Notes under the pieces: model-generated
Told to the model about the DNA's origin: nothing
The model's input: only the letters and a program-made list of their open reading frames with translations
Database searches by the model: none
Made by a program: the position numbers and the translations under genes
NCBI GenBank assembly: GCA_944326355.1
Contig: CALVDO010000008.1
Span: 37,395-101,394 of the forward strand
DNA length: 64,000 bases
Reading direction: 5' to 3'
From: an uncultured Bacteroidales bacterium
GTDB taxonomy: Bacteria; Bacteroidota; Bacteroidia; Bacteroidales; UBA932
In this document: positions 34,970 through 44,400 of the stretch, one piece after another
How the letters are laid out: every line of letters begins with the position of its first letter
Position numbering within the stretch: position 1 is the stretch's first letter

Positions 34970-35968
34970 ATGTTCGGAGATTTCAGGCTGAAGGTTTTTA
35001 TGACTCTGTCCCGCACGGGAAATTTCACTCGGGCGGCCGATGAGCTCGGCATAAGTCAGCCTGCCGTCAGCCAGAATATAGCCGAACTCGAGAAAGAGCT
35101 CGGCGTGAGGCTTTTCGACAGAGGACGCAGCGAGATTTCTCTGACTCAGCCGGGCAGACTGTTCCAGAGATATGCGCGTAATATCATGCACTGGTATGAT
35201 TCTGCACAGTCCGCATTTTCTGCGGACGTATCCTCAATGTCCGGGATACTGCGTCTTTGCGCATCGTCAGACATTGAATCCGCAGTCGTTCCGGCTCTTG
35301 TCTCGTCGCTTTCGACCGCCTGTCCTGATCTGACCGTAATCTCTGTTCCCGACGGCTTTTCAGGGGCAGGGGACGCTGCTGACATCAGGATAGTATCGTC
35401 AGTTTTGTCCGAACACGTCCGCCATTCTTCCGTTCCGCGCGAGGTAGACATGCCGCTATCCGTCAGTTACGATGATTCATTCCCGTCTCCTGTTGTGGGG
35501 GTCTTCCCGACTTTTGCGGTGTCTGCTCCGCACAATTCCGGAGTGTACGGCAGGTTTTCCACAGATGCCGTCCCTCGTGTGGCGCTCTGGAGTCCGTCCG
35601 GATTTTCCGGCAGTGCCGCAGCTGACCCTGAAGGAGAAGATGGCGGCTTTGATTGCGAAGATTTGTCCCTTTCCGGACTTCCTGAGTCCGGCCGCCCCAG
35701 AGTCGTGTTCCGTTCGGGTTCGGCAGAAGCCGTAAAGCGCTTTGTGTCAAGTTCTGCCGGAGTGATAGGCGTTCTGCCGTCGTATGCCGTCTTCAACGAG
35801 ATTATGGACAGGGCACTTGTCCGGGTGCCGTCTGTGGGTGGAGATTCTGCCAGAGCCGTTCTTTTCGTCCCTTCCCCTGCTTTTTCCCGCGAGCCTCTCT
35901 GCAGGACAGTGCGTAGGCTTCTGGAGGATATCCTTCTCTCCATGTCAGGCTCAATTCTCGGCCAGTAG
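34970..35968 (+). CDS. LysR-family transcriptional regulator
   Basis: The 332-residue product has a clear N-terminal winged helix-turn-helix (FMTLSRTGNFTRAADELGISQPAVSQNIAELEKELGVRLFDR, residues 10-51, quoted only by position beyond this). A linker helix follows. The effector-binding domain is unusual: it has a Ser/Gly/Asp-rich insertion near residues 205-240 (GSAAADPEGEDGG) and weak conservation. It is recognisable mainly from the VKRFVSSSAGVIGVLPSYAV segment near the end. It is divergent from the SulP transporter with promoters 52 bp apart, so control of that gene is likely. A sulfate or cysteine signal would be a natural guess without direct support. Confidence 0.87.
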   Translation: MFGDFRLKVFMTLSRTGNFTRAADELGISQPAVSQNIAELEKELGVRLFDRGRSEISLTQPGRLFQRYARNIMHWYDSAQSAFSADVSSMSGILRLCASSDIESAVVPALVSSLSTACPDLTVISVPDGFSGAGDAADIRIVSSVLSEHVRHSSVPREVDMPLSVSYDDSFPSPVVGVFPTFAVSAPHNSGVYGRFSTDAVPRVALWSPSGFSGSAAADPEGEDGGFDCEDLSLSGLPESGRPRVVFRSGSAEAVKRFVSSSAGVIGVLPSYAVFNEIMDRALVRVPSVGGDSARAVLFVPSPAFSREPLCRTVRRLLEDILLSMSGSILGQ

Positions 35969-35981
35969 CAATTGTCTGTTC

Positions 35982-36034
35982 CGGCAAAATCGGCAAAATC
36001 AGTATAATCAGTAAATCAGTATAATCAGTAAAAT
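35982..36034. repeat. Degenerate 9-bp tandem repeat after the LysR gene
   Basis: Six units follow one another: CGGCAAAAT twice, CAGTATAAT, CAGTAAAT, CAGTATAAT and CAGTAAAAT, with decayed copies beyond. It is AT-rich and non-coding, in the region between two convergent genes. Confidence 0.85.
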
Positions 36035-36065
36035 CGGAAATAGTCGGAAAAACGGCTAAAAACAA

Positions 36066-36112
36066 GGATGACTCACGTATCCGTGACATCCGTCACAATG
36101 CGTGAGTCATCC
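36066..36112 (-). terminator. Terminator of the PFOR gene
   Basis: GGATGACTCACG (36066-36077) pairs perfectly with CGTGAGTCATCC (36101-36112) around an inner GTGAC/GTCAC hairpin (36083-36096). A T-rich stretch follows on the reverse strand. It also lies at the end of the convergent LysR gene. Confidence 0.72.
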
Positions 36113-36141
36113 TCAGGTTCTGACCTTTTCAGGTATCGCTG

Positions 36142-39100
36142 TTATTCTTTGCCTGCAAGTCTCTTGTAGGTGTTGAGCCTGATCTTGGCAAACTCTTCCG
36201 TCTTCTGGAGAAGTTCAGCCGCCTGATCCGGGAACATCTTGTAGAGAGATGCGAAACGTACCTCGCCCTTGAGGAAGTCCTGGAACTTGCTCCAGTCAGG
36301 CTCCTTGCTGTCGAGCGTAAACGGATTCTTGCCCTGCTCCTCGAGGTCCGGATTGAACCTGTAGAGATGCCAGTATCCGCATTCTACCGCAAGCTTCTCC
36401 TCCTTCTGGCTCAGTCCCATGCCGGCCTTCAGGCCATGGTTGATACATGGAGAGTAGGCGATGATGAGGGACGGTCCGTCGTAGGCCTCTGCCTCCTTGA
36501 TGGCGTTGAAGTACTGTGCAGGGTTGGAGCCCATGGCAACCTGAGCGACATAGACATAGCCGTAGCTCATGGCCATCATTCCGAGATCCTTCTTGCGCAC
36601 CCTCTTGCCGGAAGCGGCGAATTTGGCGATCGCACCAGCCGGAGTCGACTTCGATGACTGTCCTCCGGTGTTGGAATAAACCTCGGTGTCAAGCACGAGG
36701 ACGTTCACGTTCTGTCCGGAAGCGAGTACATGGTCGAGTCCGCCGTATCCGATGTCGTAGCCCCAGCCGTCACCACCGAAGATCCACTGCGAGCGTGCAG
36801 GGATGAAGTGTCTGTAGACGAGGAGTGACTTGCAGATGTCGCAGCCGCATTCCTCCATCATAGGAACGAGGGCGTCGGCGACTTCGCGTGTCGTCTTGGC
36901 GTCGTTCCTGTTTTCGAGCCACTTGGTGAAGAGAGCCTTCATCTCGTCTGAGCAGCATGAGCAGGCGAGGCCTTCCTCCATGAGTCTGCCTACCGTCATG
37001 CGGGCCCTGTCTGATCCGAGCTTCATTCCGAGGCCGAACTCGGCATTGTCCTCGAACAGCGAGTTCGCCCAAGCAGGTCCGTGTCCGTTTGCGTTGGTGC
37101 AGTATGGCGATGCAGGGAATGACGCGCCGTAGATTGAAGAGCAACCCGTTGCGTTGGCGATCATCATGTGGTCACCGTAGAGCTGGGTGATGGTCTTGAT
37201 GTAAGGAGTCTCGCCGCATCCTGCGCAGGCTCCCGAGAATTCGAACAGAGGCTGTGCGAACTGGGCGTTCTTCACGTTCTGGAACTTGTTTTGAACGCCG
37301 TCCTTGTATCCTATGTGCGAGTGCAAGTAGTCGAAGTTGGCCTGCTCGTGCTCCTGTGTCTCGGCGGATACCATGACCAGAGCCTTCTCCTTTGCCGGGC
37401 AGACGTCGGCGCAATTGCCGCATCCCGTACAGTCGGCAGGGGAAACCTGCATTGTGAACGTGTATTCCTTGAATACGGCCTTGCCCTGAGCCTTCTTCAC
37501 TCCGGCAGGTGCGGCCGCAGCCTCTTCGGCAGTCATGAGATATGGCCTGATTGCTGCGTGAGGGCAGACGAATGCACAGGTGTTGCACTGGATACAGTTT
37601 GCAGGATTCCACTCAGGGACCTTCACTGCAATGCCCCTCTTCTCGTATGCTGCCGTTCCGTCAGGAATGGTGCCGTCCGCCGCGTCCTTGAATGCGCTTA
37701 CAGGAAGGGTGTCTCCGCACTGTGCGTTGACCACGTCGGCGATCTCCTTCACGAATTCCGGAGCGAGCCTGTCCTTGTTAGGGTTCTCGAACTTGGCGGT
37801 GATGTCCTTCCAGTCGGCAGGGATCTCAACCTTCGTGTACTCTCCGCCTCTGTCGACGGCAGCGTAGTTCATCTTCACCACATTCTCTCCCTTCTTGCCG
37901 TAGCTCTTGTCGATGGCCTTCTTCATGTATGTCACGGCGTCCTCGTAAGGGATGATGCCTGTGATCTTGAAGAATGCAGACTGGAGGATGGTGTTGGTTC
38001 TTCCGCCGAGTCCGATTTCAGCTGCGATCTTGGTGGCGTTGATGATATAGAGTGAGATGTTCTTTTTGCCGATTACGGCCTTCACATGCTCAGGAATCCT
38101 CTTGAGAGTCTCCTCCTCATCCCAGAGGCTGTTGAGCAGGAGGGTGCCGTTCTGCTTGATGCCTTTAAGCACGTCGTACTTGCTGAGGTATGACGGAACA
38201 TGGCAGGCCACGAAGTCAGGTGTGGAAACAAGATAAGGCGCCTTGATAGGGGAGTCTCCGAATCTGAGGTGCGAGCAGGTGTATCCGCCGGACTTCTTGG
38301 AGTCGTAGTCGAAATAGCCCTGGCAGTATTTCTGCGTATGGTCACCGATGATCTTGATGGTGTTCTTGTTCGCTCCGACCGTACCGTCCGATCCGAGTCC
38401 GTAGAACTTGCACTCGGTTGTGCCAGGCTTCACGATGCTTATCTCCTCCTTTACCGGAAGCGATCTGAAGGTCACGTCGTCCACGATTCCGATCGTGAAT
38501 CCGTCCTTAGGCTCGGCAAGCTCGAGATTCTCGTACACTGCGACGATCTGTGCAGGAGACGTGTCCTTTGAAGAAAGACCGTAGCGTCCGCCGATCACGA
38601 GAGGGGCGTTGGCCTTGCCCTGGAAGAGGCTCTTTATGTCGAGGAAGAGCGGCTCTCCGAGAGCTCCCGGCTCTTTTGTCCTGTCGAGGACGGCGATTCT
38701 CTTGACGGAGGCAGGGAGAACCTTCATGAAATATTTGGCTGAGAACGGCCTGTAGAGGCGCACGATCATCAGACCGTATTTCTTGCCCTGTGTCGCGAGG
38801 TAGTCGATGGTCTCCTTGATGGTCTCCGTAACTGATCCCATTGCCACGATGACATTCTCTGCGTCAGGCGCACCGTAGTAGTCGAATGGACGGTATTCTC
38901 TTCCCGTCACCTCGCTGATCTCGCCCATGTATCTGGCGACGATGTCCGGAACGGCGTCATAGTACTGGTTGCAGGCCTCGCGTGCCTGGAAGTACACGTC
39001 TCCGTTCTGAGCCGTGCCTCTGGTCACCGGAGCGTCCGGGTTGAGGGCTCTCTCCCTGAATCTTGCGAGAGACTTCGTGCTGATCATCTTCCTGAGGTCG

Positions 39101-39672
39101 TCCTCGTCGATGAGCTCGATCTTCTGGATCTCGTGTGAAGTGCGGAATCCGTCGAAGAAGTGGAGGAACGGTATGCTTGATTTGATGGCCGAAAGATGTG
39201 CCACTGCAGCCATGTCAAGAGCTTCCTGCACAGATGCCGAGGCCAGCATGGCGAAGCCTGTCTGACGGCATGCCATCACGTCCTGATGGTCTCCGAAGAT
39301 CGAGAGCGCGTGGGACGCGAGAGCGCGGGCCGACACGTGGAATACGGTAGGCAGCAGCTCACCGGCTATCTTGTACATGTTCGGGATCATGAGGAGAAGT
39401 CCCTGTGAAGCGGTGAACGTCGTAGTGAGCGCTCCTGCCTGAAGTGAACCGTGTACTGCTCCGGCTGCACCTCCCTCACTTTGCATCTCGGTAACTTTCA
39501 CGACCTCGCCGAAGAGGTTTTTCTTCCCCTGGGCTGCCCATTCGTCGACATATTCAGCCATTGTCGACGAAGGCGTGATCGGGTAGATGGCGGCATGCTC
39601 GCTGAAGAGGTAGGCGATGTGCGCGGCCGCGTAGTTACCGTCACAAGTGATGAATTTTTTTTCGTTTGCCAT
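36142..39672 (-). CDS. nifJ: Pyruvate:ferredoxin (flavodoxin) oxidoreductase
   Basis: This single-chain PFOR of 1176 residues oxidises pyruvate with CoA to acetyl-CoA and CO2 and reduces ferredoxin. It is a key enzyme of anaerobic metabolism in the cytoplasm. Domains run in the usual order: an N-terminal TPP pyrimidine-binding half (AEYVDEWAAQGKKNLFGE), a CoA-binding region, and a bacterial-type ferredoxin insert. The insert has CIQCNTCAFVCP near residue 691 and CTGCGNCADVCP near 745. The C-terminal TPP domain has GDGWGYDIGYGGLDH near 967. The length matches NifJ. It is a monocistronic unit with an operator-like repeat at its start. KDPG cleavage upstream in metabolism would feed it with pyruvate. 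Confidence 0.98.
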   Translation of the reverse strand: MANEKKFITCDGNYAAAHIAYLFSEHAAIYPITPSSTMAEYVDEWAAQGKKNLFGEVVKVTEMQSEGGAAGAVHGSLQAGALTTTFTASQGLLLMIPNMYKIAGELLPTVFHVSARALASHALSIFGDHQDVMACRQTGFAMLASASVQEALDMAAVAHLSAIKSSIPFLHFFDGFRTSHEIQKIELIDEDDLRKMISTKSLARFRERALNPDAPVTRGTAQNGDVYFQAREACNQYYDAVPDIVARYMGEISEVTGREYRPFDYYGAPDAENVIVAMGSVTETIKETIDYLATQGKKYGLMIVRLYRPFSAKYFMKVLPASVKRIAVLDRTKEPGALGEPLFLDIKSLFQGKANAPLVIGGRYGLSSKDTSPAQIVAVYENLELAEPKDGFTIGIVDDVTFRSLPVKEEISIVKPGTTECKFYGLGSDGTVGANKNTIKIIGDHTQKYCQGYFDYDSKKSGGYTCSHLRFGDSPIKAPYLVSTPDFVACHVPSYLSKYDVLKGIKQNGTLLLNSLWDEEETLKRIPEHVKAVIGKKNISLYIINATKIAAEIGLGGRTNTILQSAFFKITGIIPYEDAVTYMKKAIDKSYGKKGENVVKMNYAAVDRGGEYTKVEIPADWKDITAKFENPNKDRLAPEFVKEIADVVNAQCGDTLPVSAFKDAADGTIPDGTAAYEKRGIAVKVPEWNPANCIQCNTCAFVCPHAAIRPYLMTAEEAAAAPAGVKKAQGKAVFKEYTFTMQVSPADCTGCGNCADVCPAKEKALVMVSAETQEHEQANFDYLHSHIGYKDGVQNKFQNVKNAQFAQPLFEFSGACAGCGETPYIKTITQLYGDHMMIANATGCSSIYGASFPASPYCTNANGHGPAWANSLFEDNAEFGLGMKLGSDRARMTVGRLMEEGLACSCCSDEMKALFTKWLENRNDAKTTREVADALVPMMEECGCDICKSLLVYRHFIPARSQWIFGGDGWGYDIGYGGLDHVLASGQNVNVLVLDTEVYSNTGGQSSKSTPAGAIAKFAASGKRVRKKDLGMMAMSYGYVYVAQVAMGSNPAQYFNAIKEAEAYDGPSLIIAYSPCINHGLKAGMGLSQKEEKLAVECGYWHLYRFNPDLEEQGKNPFTLDSKEPDWSKFQDFLKGEVRFASLYKMFPDQAAELLQKTEEFAKIRLNTYKRLAGKE

Positions 39673-39759
39673 AATGTTAATGTTTACGTTGTCTTTTTTT
39701 CGTTTATGAAAAATCGATGTGTTGTCTCTAAGTTACGGATTGTCAGTATTTTTATTTTC

Positions 39760-39788
39760 CGTGTCCGTTCACGAAAAACACTGACACG
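39760..39788. promoter_or_regulatory. Operator-like inverted repeat at the PFOR transcription start
   Basis: CGTGTC (39760-39765) and GACACG (39783-39788) form a perfect inverted repeat with a 17-bp spacer, directly downstream of the reverse-strand -7 box. The arrangement resembles that at kdgK, and both regions contain GTTCACG followed by A-rich sequence (39767 and 4511). Confidence 0.4.
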
Positions 39789-39796
39789 CAAATTTA
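39789..39796 (-). promoter_or_regulatory. Promoter -7 element for PFOR
   Basis: The reverse strand reads TAAATTTG, matching TAnnTTTG, about 117 bp upstream of the start codon. The resulting leader of about 110 nt is the longest predicted here. Confidence 0.5.
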
Positions 39797-39931
39797 GTTA
39801 AATTTTTGTAAAACAGCCCCTTGTTTTGCAAATATTTTGACGGGACGGTCATTGTGGCGGCACCGTGGAATGACATGATTCTCCGCCTTGCCCGCCGCAG
39901 CCGTAAGCCTTTATCAATGTCGCGCTCCGGT

Positions 39932-39970
39932 GTGTCTGGCCATGAAAAACAGCGTGTCCGGCCATGAAAC
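39932..39970. repeat. Direct repeat pair GTGTCYGGCCATGAAA
   Basis: GTGTCTGGCCATGAAA at 39932 and GTGTCCGGCCATGAAA at 39954 are spaced by 22 bp and differ at one position. They lie between the fabD hairpin and the PFOR promoter. No function is apparent. Confidence 0.75.
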
Positions 39971-39975
39971 GGAGA

Positions 39976-40001
39976 GAGGGTGGCTCGTCTGAGCCACCCT
40001 C
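39976..40001 (-). terminator. Hairpin downstream of fabD
   Basis: Perfect 11-bp arms GAGGGTGGCTC (39976-39986) and GAGCCACCCTC (39991-40001) enclose a 4-base loop. The T tract is poor, so termination is likely but not certain. Confidence 0.6.
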
Positions 40002-40091
40002 CCGGTATGTCCGATGACGTATGACCGTCCCGGCTTCAGCCGGGGTCTGCGTCCGTTATGTCGGCCGCTCCGCTCCGTCAGAGCCGGACCG

Positions 40092-40988
40092 TCATTTCTG
40101 CAGGCTGCTGATGCCTTCGATGGTGACGTCTGTTCCGGCTATTTTCCTGATGAGGCCCTGAAGAACATTGCCCGGGCCGATCTCCATGAAGTATCCGGCT
40201 CCGTCGGCAACCATATTCTTCACCGTCTGAGTCCATCTGACCGGTGAGGTGAGCTGGGCGAGAAGATTCTTCTTGATGGTCTCCGGATCGGTTGAAGGAA
40301 GAGCCGTGACATTCTGGTATACAGGGCATGAAGGGACTTTGAACGCGGTCTCCTCGATGGCTTTGGCGAGCTCTTCACGCGCAGGCTCCATGAGCGGCGA
40401 GTGGAAGGCGCCTCCGACCTGAAGCACGAGAGCCCTCTTGGCTCCTGCCGCCTTCATCTTTTCGCAGGCTTCGTTGACGGCCTCGGTCTCTCCTGAGATC
40501 ACTATCTGTCCGTCGCAGTTGTAGTTGGCCGGAACCACGATTCCGCTTGTGCATTCCCTGCACAGGTTCTCCACGGTCTCTGTAGGGAGGGCGATGATGG
40601 CAGCCATCGTTGACGGCTTGATCTCGCAGGCTTTCTGCATGGCCATGGCTCTGATAGACACGAGCTTGAGCGCATCCTCAAAATCCATCGCTCCTGCTGC
40701 CGCGAGTGCCGAGAACTCTCCGAGGGAGTGTCCGGCCACCATGTCCGGATTGAAGTCGCCGTAGCACTTGGCGAGCGTCACGGAATGGAGGAATACCGCA
40801 GGCTGTGTCACTTTCGTGGCCTTGAGCTCTTCCGGAGTCCCGTTGAACATGATGTCTGTGATTCTGAATCCTAGGATATCATTGGCCTTCTCAAGCAGTT
40901 CCTTCGCTCTGGCGTCCGATTCGTAGAGATCTTTGGCCATGCCTGGGAACTGTGATCCCTGACCCGGGAAAACATAAGCTTTTTTCAT
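40092..40988 (-). CDS. fabD: Malonyl-CoA:ACP transacylase
   Basis: FabD loads malonyl groups onto acyl carrier protein for fatty acid synthesis in the cytoplasm. The 298-residue product opens with the family motif AYVFPGQGSQFPGM. The nucleophile Ser88 is in GHSLGEFSALAAAGA, and the catalytic His lies in GGAFHSPLM near residue 200. The length is typical. The gene stands alone on the reverse strand between PFOR and the divergent tRNA-Arg gene, with its own promoter box at 41019-41026. Confidence 0.97.
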   Translation of the reverse strand: MKKAYVFPGQGSQFPGMAKDLYESDARAKELLEKANDILGFRITDIMFNGTPEELKATKVTQPAVFLHSVTLAKCYGDFNPDMVAGHSLGEFSALAAAGAMDFEDALKLVSIRAMAMQKACEIKPSTMAAIIALPTETVENLCRECTSGIVVPANYNCDGQIVISGETEAVNEACEKMKAAGAKRALVLQVGGAFHSPLMEPAREELAKAIEETAFKVPSCPVYQNVTALPSTDPETIKKNLLAQLTSPVRWTQTVKNMVADGAGYFMEIGPGNVLQGLIRKIAGTDVTIEGISSLQK

Positions 40989-41018
40989 TTCTAATCAGAG
41001 TTGGTTAACAAGTCGCGG

Positions 41019-41026
41019 CAAAAATA
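41019..41026 (-). promoter_or_regulatory. Promoter -7 element for fabD
   Basis: The reverse strand reads TATTTTTG, matching TAnnTTTG, 30 bp upstream of the fabD start. Confidence 0.5.
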
Positions 41027-41057
41027 ATAAAAATTCACTTTACTCCGAAAAAATTGC

Positions 41058-41065
41058 TATATTTG
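41058..41065 (+). promoter_or_regulatory. Promoter -7 element for tRNA-Arg
   Basis: TATATTTG matches TAnnTTTG, 67 bp upstream of the mature tRNA 5' end. It is back-to-back with the fabD promoter box. Confidence 0.5.
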
Positions 41066-41132
41066 CACTCCCAATGACGGAAGGCGCTCAGATTCAGCCC
41101 ATGTGGCTTCCGGCGTCTCTCAATCGGGAATT

Positions 41133-41204
41133 GCCTCCGTAGTTTAATGGATAGAATTTCGGATTCCGGTTCCGACGGTTGCGGTTCGATTCCGCACGGG
41201 GGTA
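41133..41204 (+). tRNA. tRNA-Arg, anticodon CCG
   Basis: The cloverleaf can be folded by hand. The acceptor stem is GCCTCCG with CGGGGGT (41197-41203), and the D-arm is GTTT/GAAT. The anticodon stem TCGGA/TCCGA encloses the loop TTCCGGT, with anticodon CCG at 41166-41168. The T-arm is TGCGG-TTCGATT-CCGCA, and the discriminator base is A at 41204. CCA is not encoded and must be added by the CCA-adding enzyme. The tRNA reads CGG codons. It has its own promoter box and terminator. Confidence 0.95.
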
Positions 41205-41214
41205 CGTGCTATGC

Positions 41215-41274
41215 AATCTCACATCCGCAGGAAATGCGCCAAATGCCGCAGTGTCCGCAATGTGAGATTTTTTT
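41215..41274 (+). terminator. Terminator of the tRNA-Arg gene
   Basis: AATCTCACA (41215-41223) pairs with TGTGAGATT (41261-41269) across a long loop with GC-rich internal pairing possible, followed by a run of seven T residues (41268-41274). Confidence 0.75.
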
Positions 41275-41364
41275 ATGATTATCCGCCGGAATACCCCATG
41301 AGGGCAATGGCCCGATCACTTAAAAAAAGTGCTTCCATATTTCTCCCCATCATCTTTTCTCTTT

Positions 41365-41404
41365 ATAATTTCGGCAAAGGCGTCATAATTTCGGCAAAGG
41401 CGTC
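41365..41404. repeat. Perfect 20-bp tandem duplication across a stop codon
   Basis: The 20-bp unit at 41365-41384 is repeated exactly at 41385-41404. It covers the last codons of the lyase gene. The junction creates TGA, while without the duplication TAA would end the same protein (both give KTPLPKL). Confidence 0.9.
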
Positions 41405-44400
41405 TTCGGAATCTGAATTACTATCGGGGATGCGGAGTAGAGATCGGAGCTGTATCCGTATCTTGCGGCGTCTTCGGAGTCGGGGAGATCAACTGTGATT
41501 TCTCTGCCGCCTTCGCACGGCGATACGGACACGGTCTCTCCTTCCAGCGGGTACAGGCCGGCAGTCATGTAACGGTATGTCCCGGGGGCAAGGGGCGCAT
41601 CGGTGCGGAATTTAAGTGTCCGCTTCCTGCCGTCCGGAGCAGGGTTGCCTGCAGAGAGTATCCATCTGTCTCCGGCGTCCCGAAGCATTATCTGGGCGGT
41701 GTCGCATGAGCTGACGCTGATGCCTCCTGCAGAGATCTTTCCGGGCTTAAAGAAGGCAAACTGCCAGATTCCGAGGCTTTTTGAGCAGACGGCGTGCGCC
41801 GCCCCAGGTTTTTCGGAAAACTCCAGATCAGCGGCCGTCTCTTTCAGCAGCCTGTCCATATCCTCTGCCTCGGCATTCGGAATCTGGACATATCTGTATG
41901 AACCGCACCGGGGTCCGTCTTTCTTGAGAGGACCATGGCTAAGGGCGATGATGAAGTTTTCCATTCCCGTGGCGGCATCGAGGTCTGTGACATTGACCTC
42001 AGCGCCGGTCTTAATGATCAGAGTGCTTCTCCCTTCAGGAAAGACGAGATAGCCTTTCTTCCCGTGATGCAGCCAGAACGGTCTGCCTGTCACGGCCCTG
42101 ACTACAGTGTCCTCTCCCGGCATCAGCGTCTGCACTTTCCCTCCGATGCTCCACGAGAGGGGAGTCCTGAGCTCGCTCTGGTCGATGAAGGTCACGATCT
42201 CCTGTCCCTGCCCCTCTCTCAGGCGGCGTATCCCTGTTCCTGTCGAGATGATCATGCTTTCCATGAAGTGATAAGTCTTGAAGCCGGTCGCGCTGCTGTA
42301 TTCCTCCTTCGGGAGATGATGATATATGCCCATCCCCGTCATTCCGTCGGAAAGCACTCCGGCAGTCCTGTTCGCTCCCGGAAGCGATGCCTGGGAATGC
42401 CCGAGCGGCATGGCGTCAGTCCGCCACTCCTCAGTCAGTCCCGGAAGAGCGTGCCAGTCGAAGCTTCTGAGCACCTTGTCCGAATATTCATCTCCGTACA
42501 CTTTCACGGGAAGGATTCCATACCCGGCGTACCATGAGCGCCGAGTCTTGCGGTTGAAGTCTTCTGCTCCGACAGTCCTTTCCGACTTGAGCTTGAGCGA
42601 GGCGAAAAACGGCTTTTCATTTTCGCCCCTGCGGTGCACAAGGTATTCCTGCACCCAGTATGCGTCAGTCCCGGAGCACTCGAAAGAGTCGTCGTTCAGT
42701 TGCCTGCATATCTCCTTCAGCTTTTCCGCTCCTTCGATCGAGGTGTCTTCGCTTCTTGCGTCCATCAGCGACTCTACCGCGCCGGCATATCTGACTGTGA
42801 CAAATTTCTTCATGTCATCGAGGAAGGATCGGCCTGCCGCGAGAAAGTCCATCCTCTGCCTGTAGAACAGTCTGGGGTATATTTGGGCAAGTCGGTCCGC
42901 CTCAAACTGATAGCACTGGTCGGGAAGACGGAAAGGGGTGTCCTTCAGGTAAAGATAGCCGGTATTGGAGCTCGTCAGCCATTCGAATCCGTAGGCGACC
43001 ATTGCCATGTCAGTGCCGTGCCCGGTATGGTGGGAAATGGTGCCGTCCGGCTGGAAGCCCGACTGTGCGTATTCATGGGTCGGGATGCCGCATCTGCTCA
43101 CCCAGTATCTGACGTCGTCAATTACCCCGTGTGGACTCCAGCCCGGAGAAAAGCTGAACCCTTCAAATGGAGGGTCGTCATAATACGAACTGTACCAGTA
43201 TTGTACATAAGTCACAGGCCTGTTGTAGTCTGCCCAGATGAGCGGCAGTGCGAGAAGCGTCCTGGATCTGTGTCCGAGATTGGCGTCGGCCCATGCTCCA
43301 TGCGAGTGAAGGGTGTCGCGTATTTCTCCCCACCTTCCGTCCGGGTCGTCTATGGATCTTCTGCTTTTTATCTCGGAAAAGAATATCTGCATGTAGCGTA
43401 TCAGGGCGTCGTGTACCTGCAGGCAGAGAGTGTCGCCCCGGCTCATGCCGTCCAGCAGGTCCGGCATAAGCACAAGCGCAGGCACCGTGAGCCCGTCAGT
43501 CAGCGTCCACTGGTGCGTGGGAATCTGTATGCCTGACAGACCGTGCGCCTGCAGCAGGCTGAATCCGTCGCCGGTGCAGTTCCCTATCGGTTTACCGTCT
43601 GTCATCATGTCGGTACCCTCCACCGGTACGGAGCTGGCGTATGTCAGAATCGCATGATACAGAGCATCTCTGAGCCTTTTCCTTTTCTCGGGGTCGCCTT
43701 CAGGTCCGTAGATGGCCGATTTGGCATAGGAATAGCCGAGTCCCCCTATCATGTTGACGACCTTTTCCCAGTCGTATTCGATGGTTCCTGTCGGGCGAAA
43801 CTCGTCATCATGGCCGAAGTCTCCGACATAGTCCTGGGGCTTCGCGTCATAGCACCGCAGTCCTCTGAATCTTCCTCCTGTCTCCTCGAGTTCGCCGATC
43901 AGCTCCGCTGTCCTGCTGTCGCTGAATCTCATGCGGCCGTACATGCGTCCGGTCTCGAGCGCGATGGGAACATACCTTTCATATAAGGTCTCCCACAGCG
44001 TCTGTTTCTCTATGTGTATCTCGACGCTGAACTTGCCCAGCACGTCCTCTCCGTCCATCAGCGCCATTTCCATCGGATACGGCCTCTCCACGCTTCCGGT
44101 ATGTTTTCCCTCTGCGACGGAAAATATGCCCATGACTCGGCCGGAGAGGTCTCGCCATGTCCGTATGCTGAACAGATTTTCTGCCGGCTGTCCGGTTATC
44201 TCGAAGTGCCATCCTTCCGGAACGGGCGAATGGAGAATGTCCTTGTTGCGTTCGAGGTGTATGCGTCCGGTCACCTCCTCTCCTTCGCCGCATCCCGTCC
44301 GTATGTCGAAATATCCGGCGAATATATCTTCTGCAGCTTCATCCTGTCGTGCATATTCTTCTTGTCCGGAAGACTCCCCGTTGACGCCATGCGCCGAGGC

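Larger units (their letters stand above)
39673..40091. other. 419-bp intergenic region between PFOR and fabD
   Basis: There is no gene here. It holds the PFOR promoter box (39789-39796), an inverted repeat beside it (39760-39788), a pair of 16-bp direct repeats (39932 and 39954) and the fabD hairpin (39976-40001). Confidence 0.7.

Noticed and set aside
35982..36034. Possible CRISPR array
   Set aside because: The units are 8-9 bp with no spacers and no cas genes nearby.
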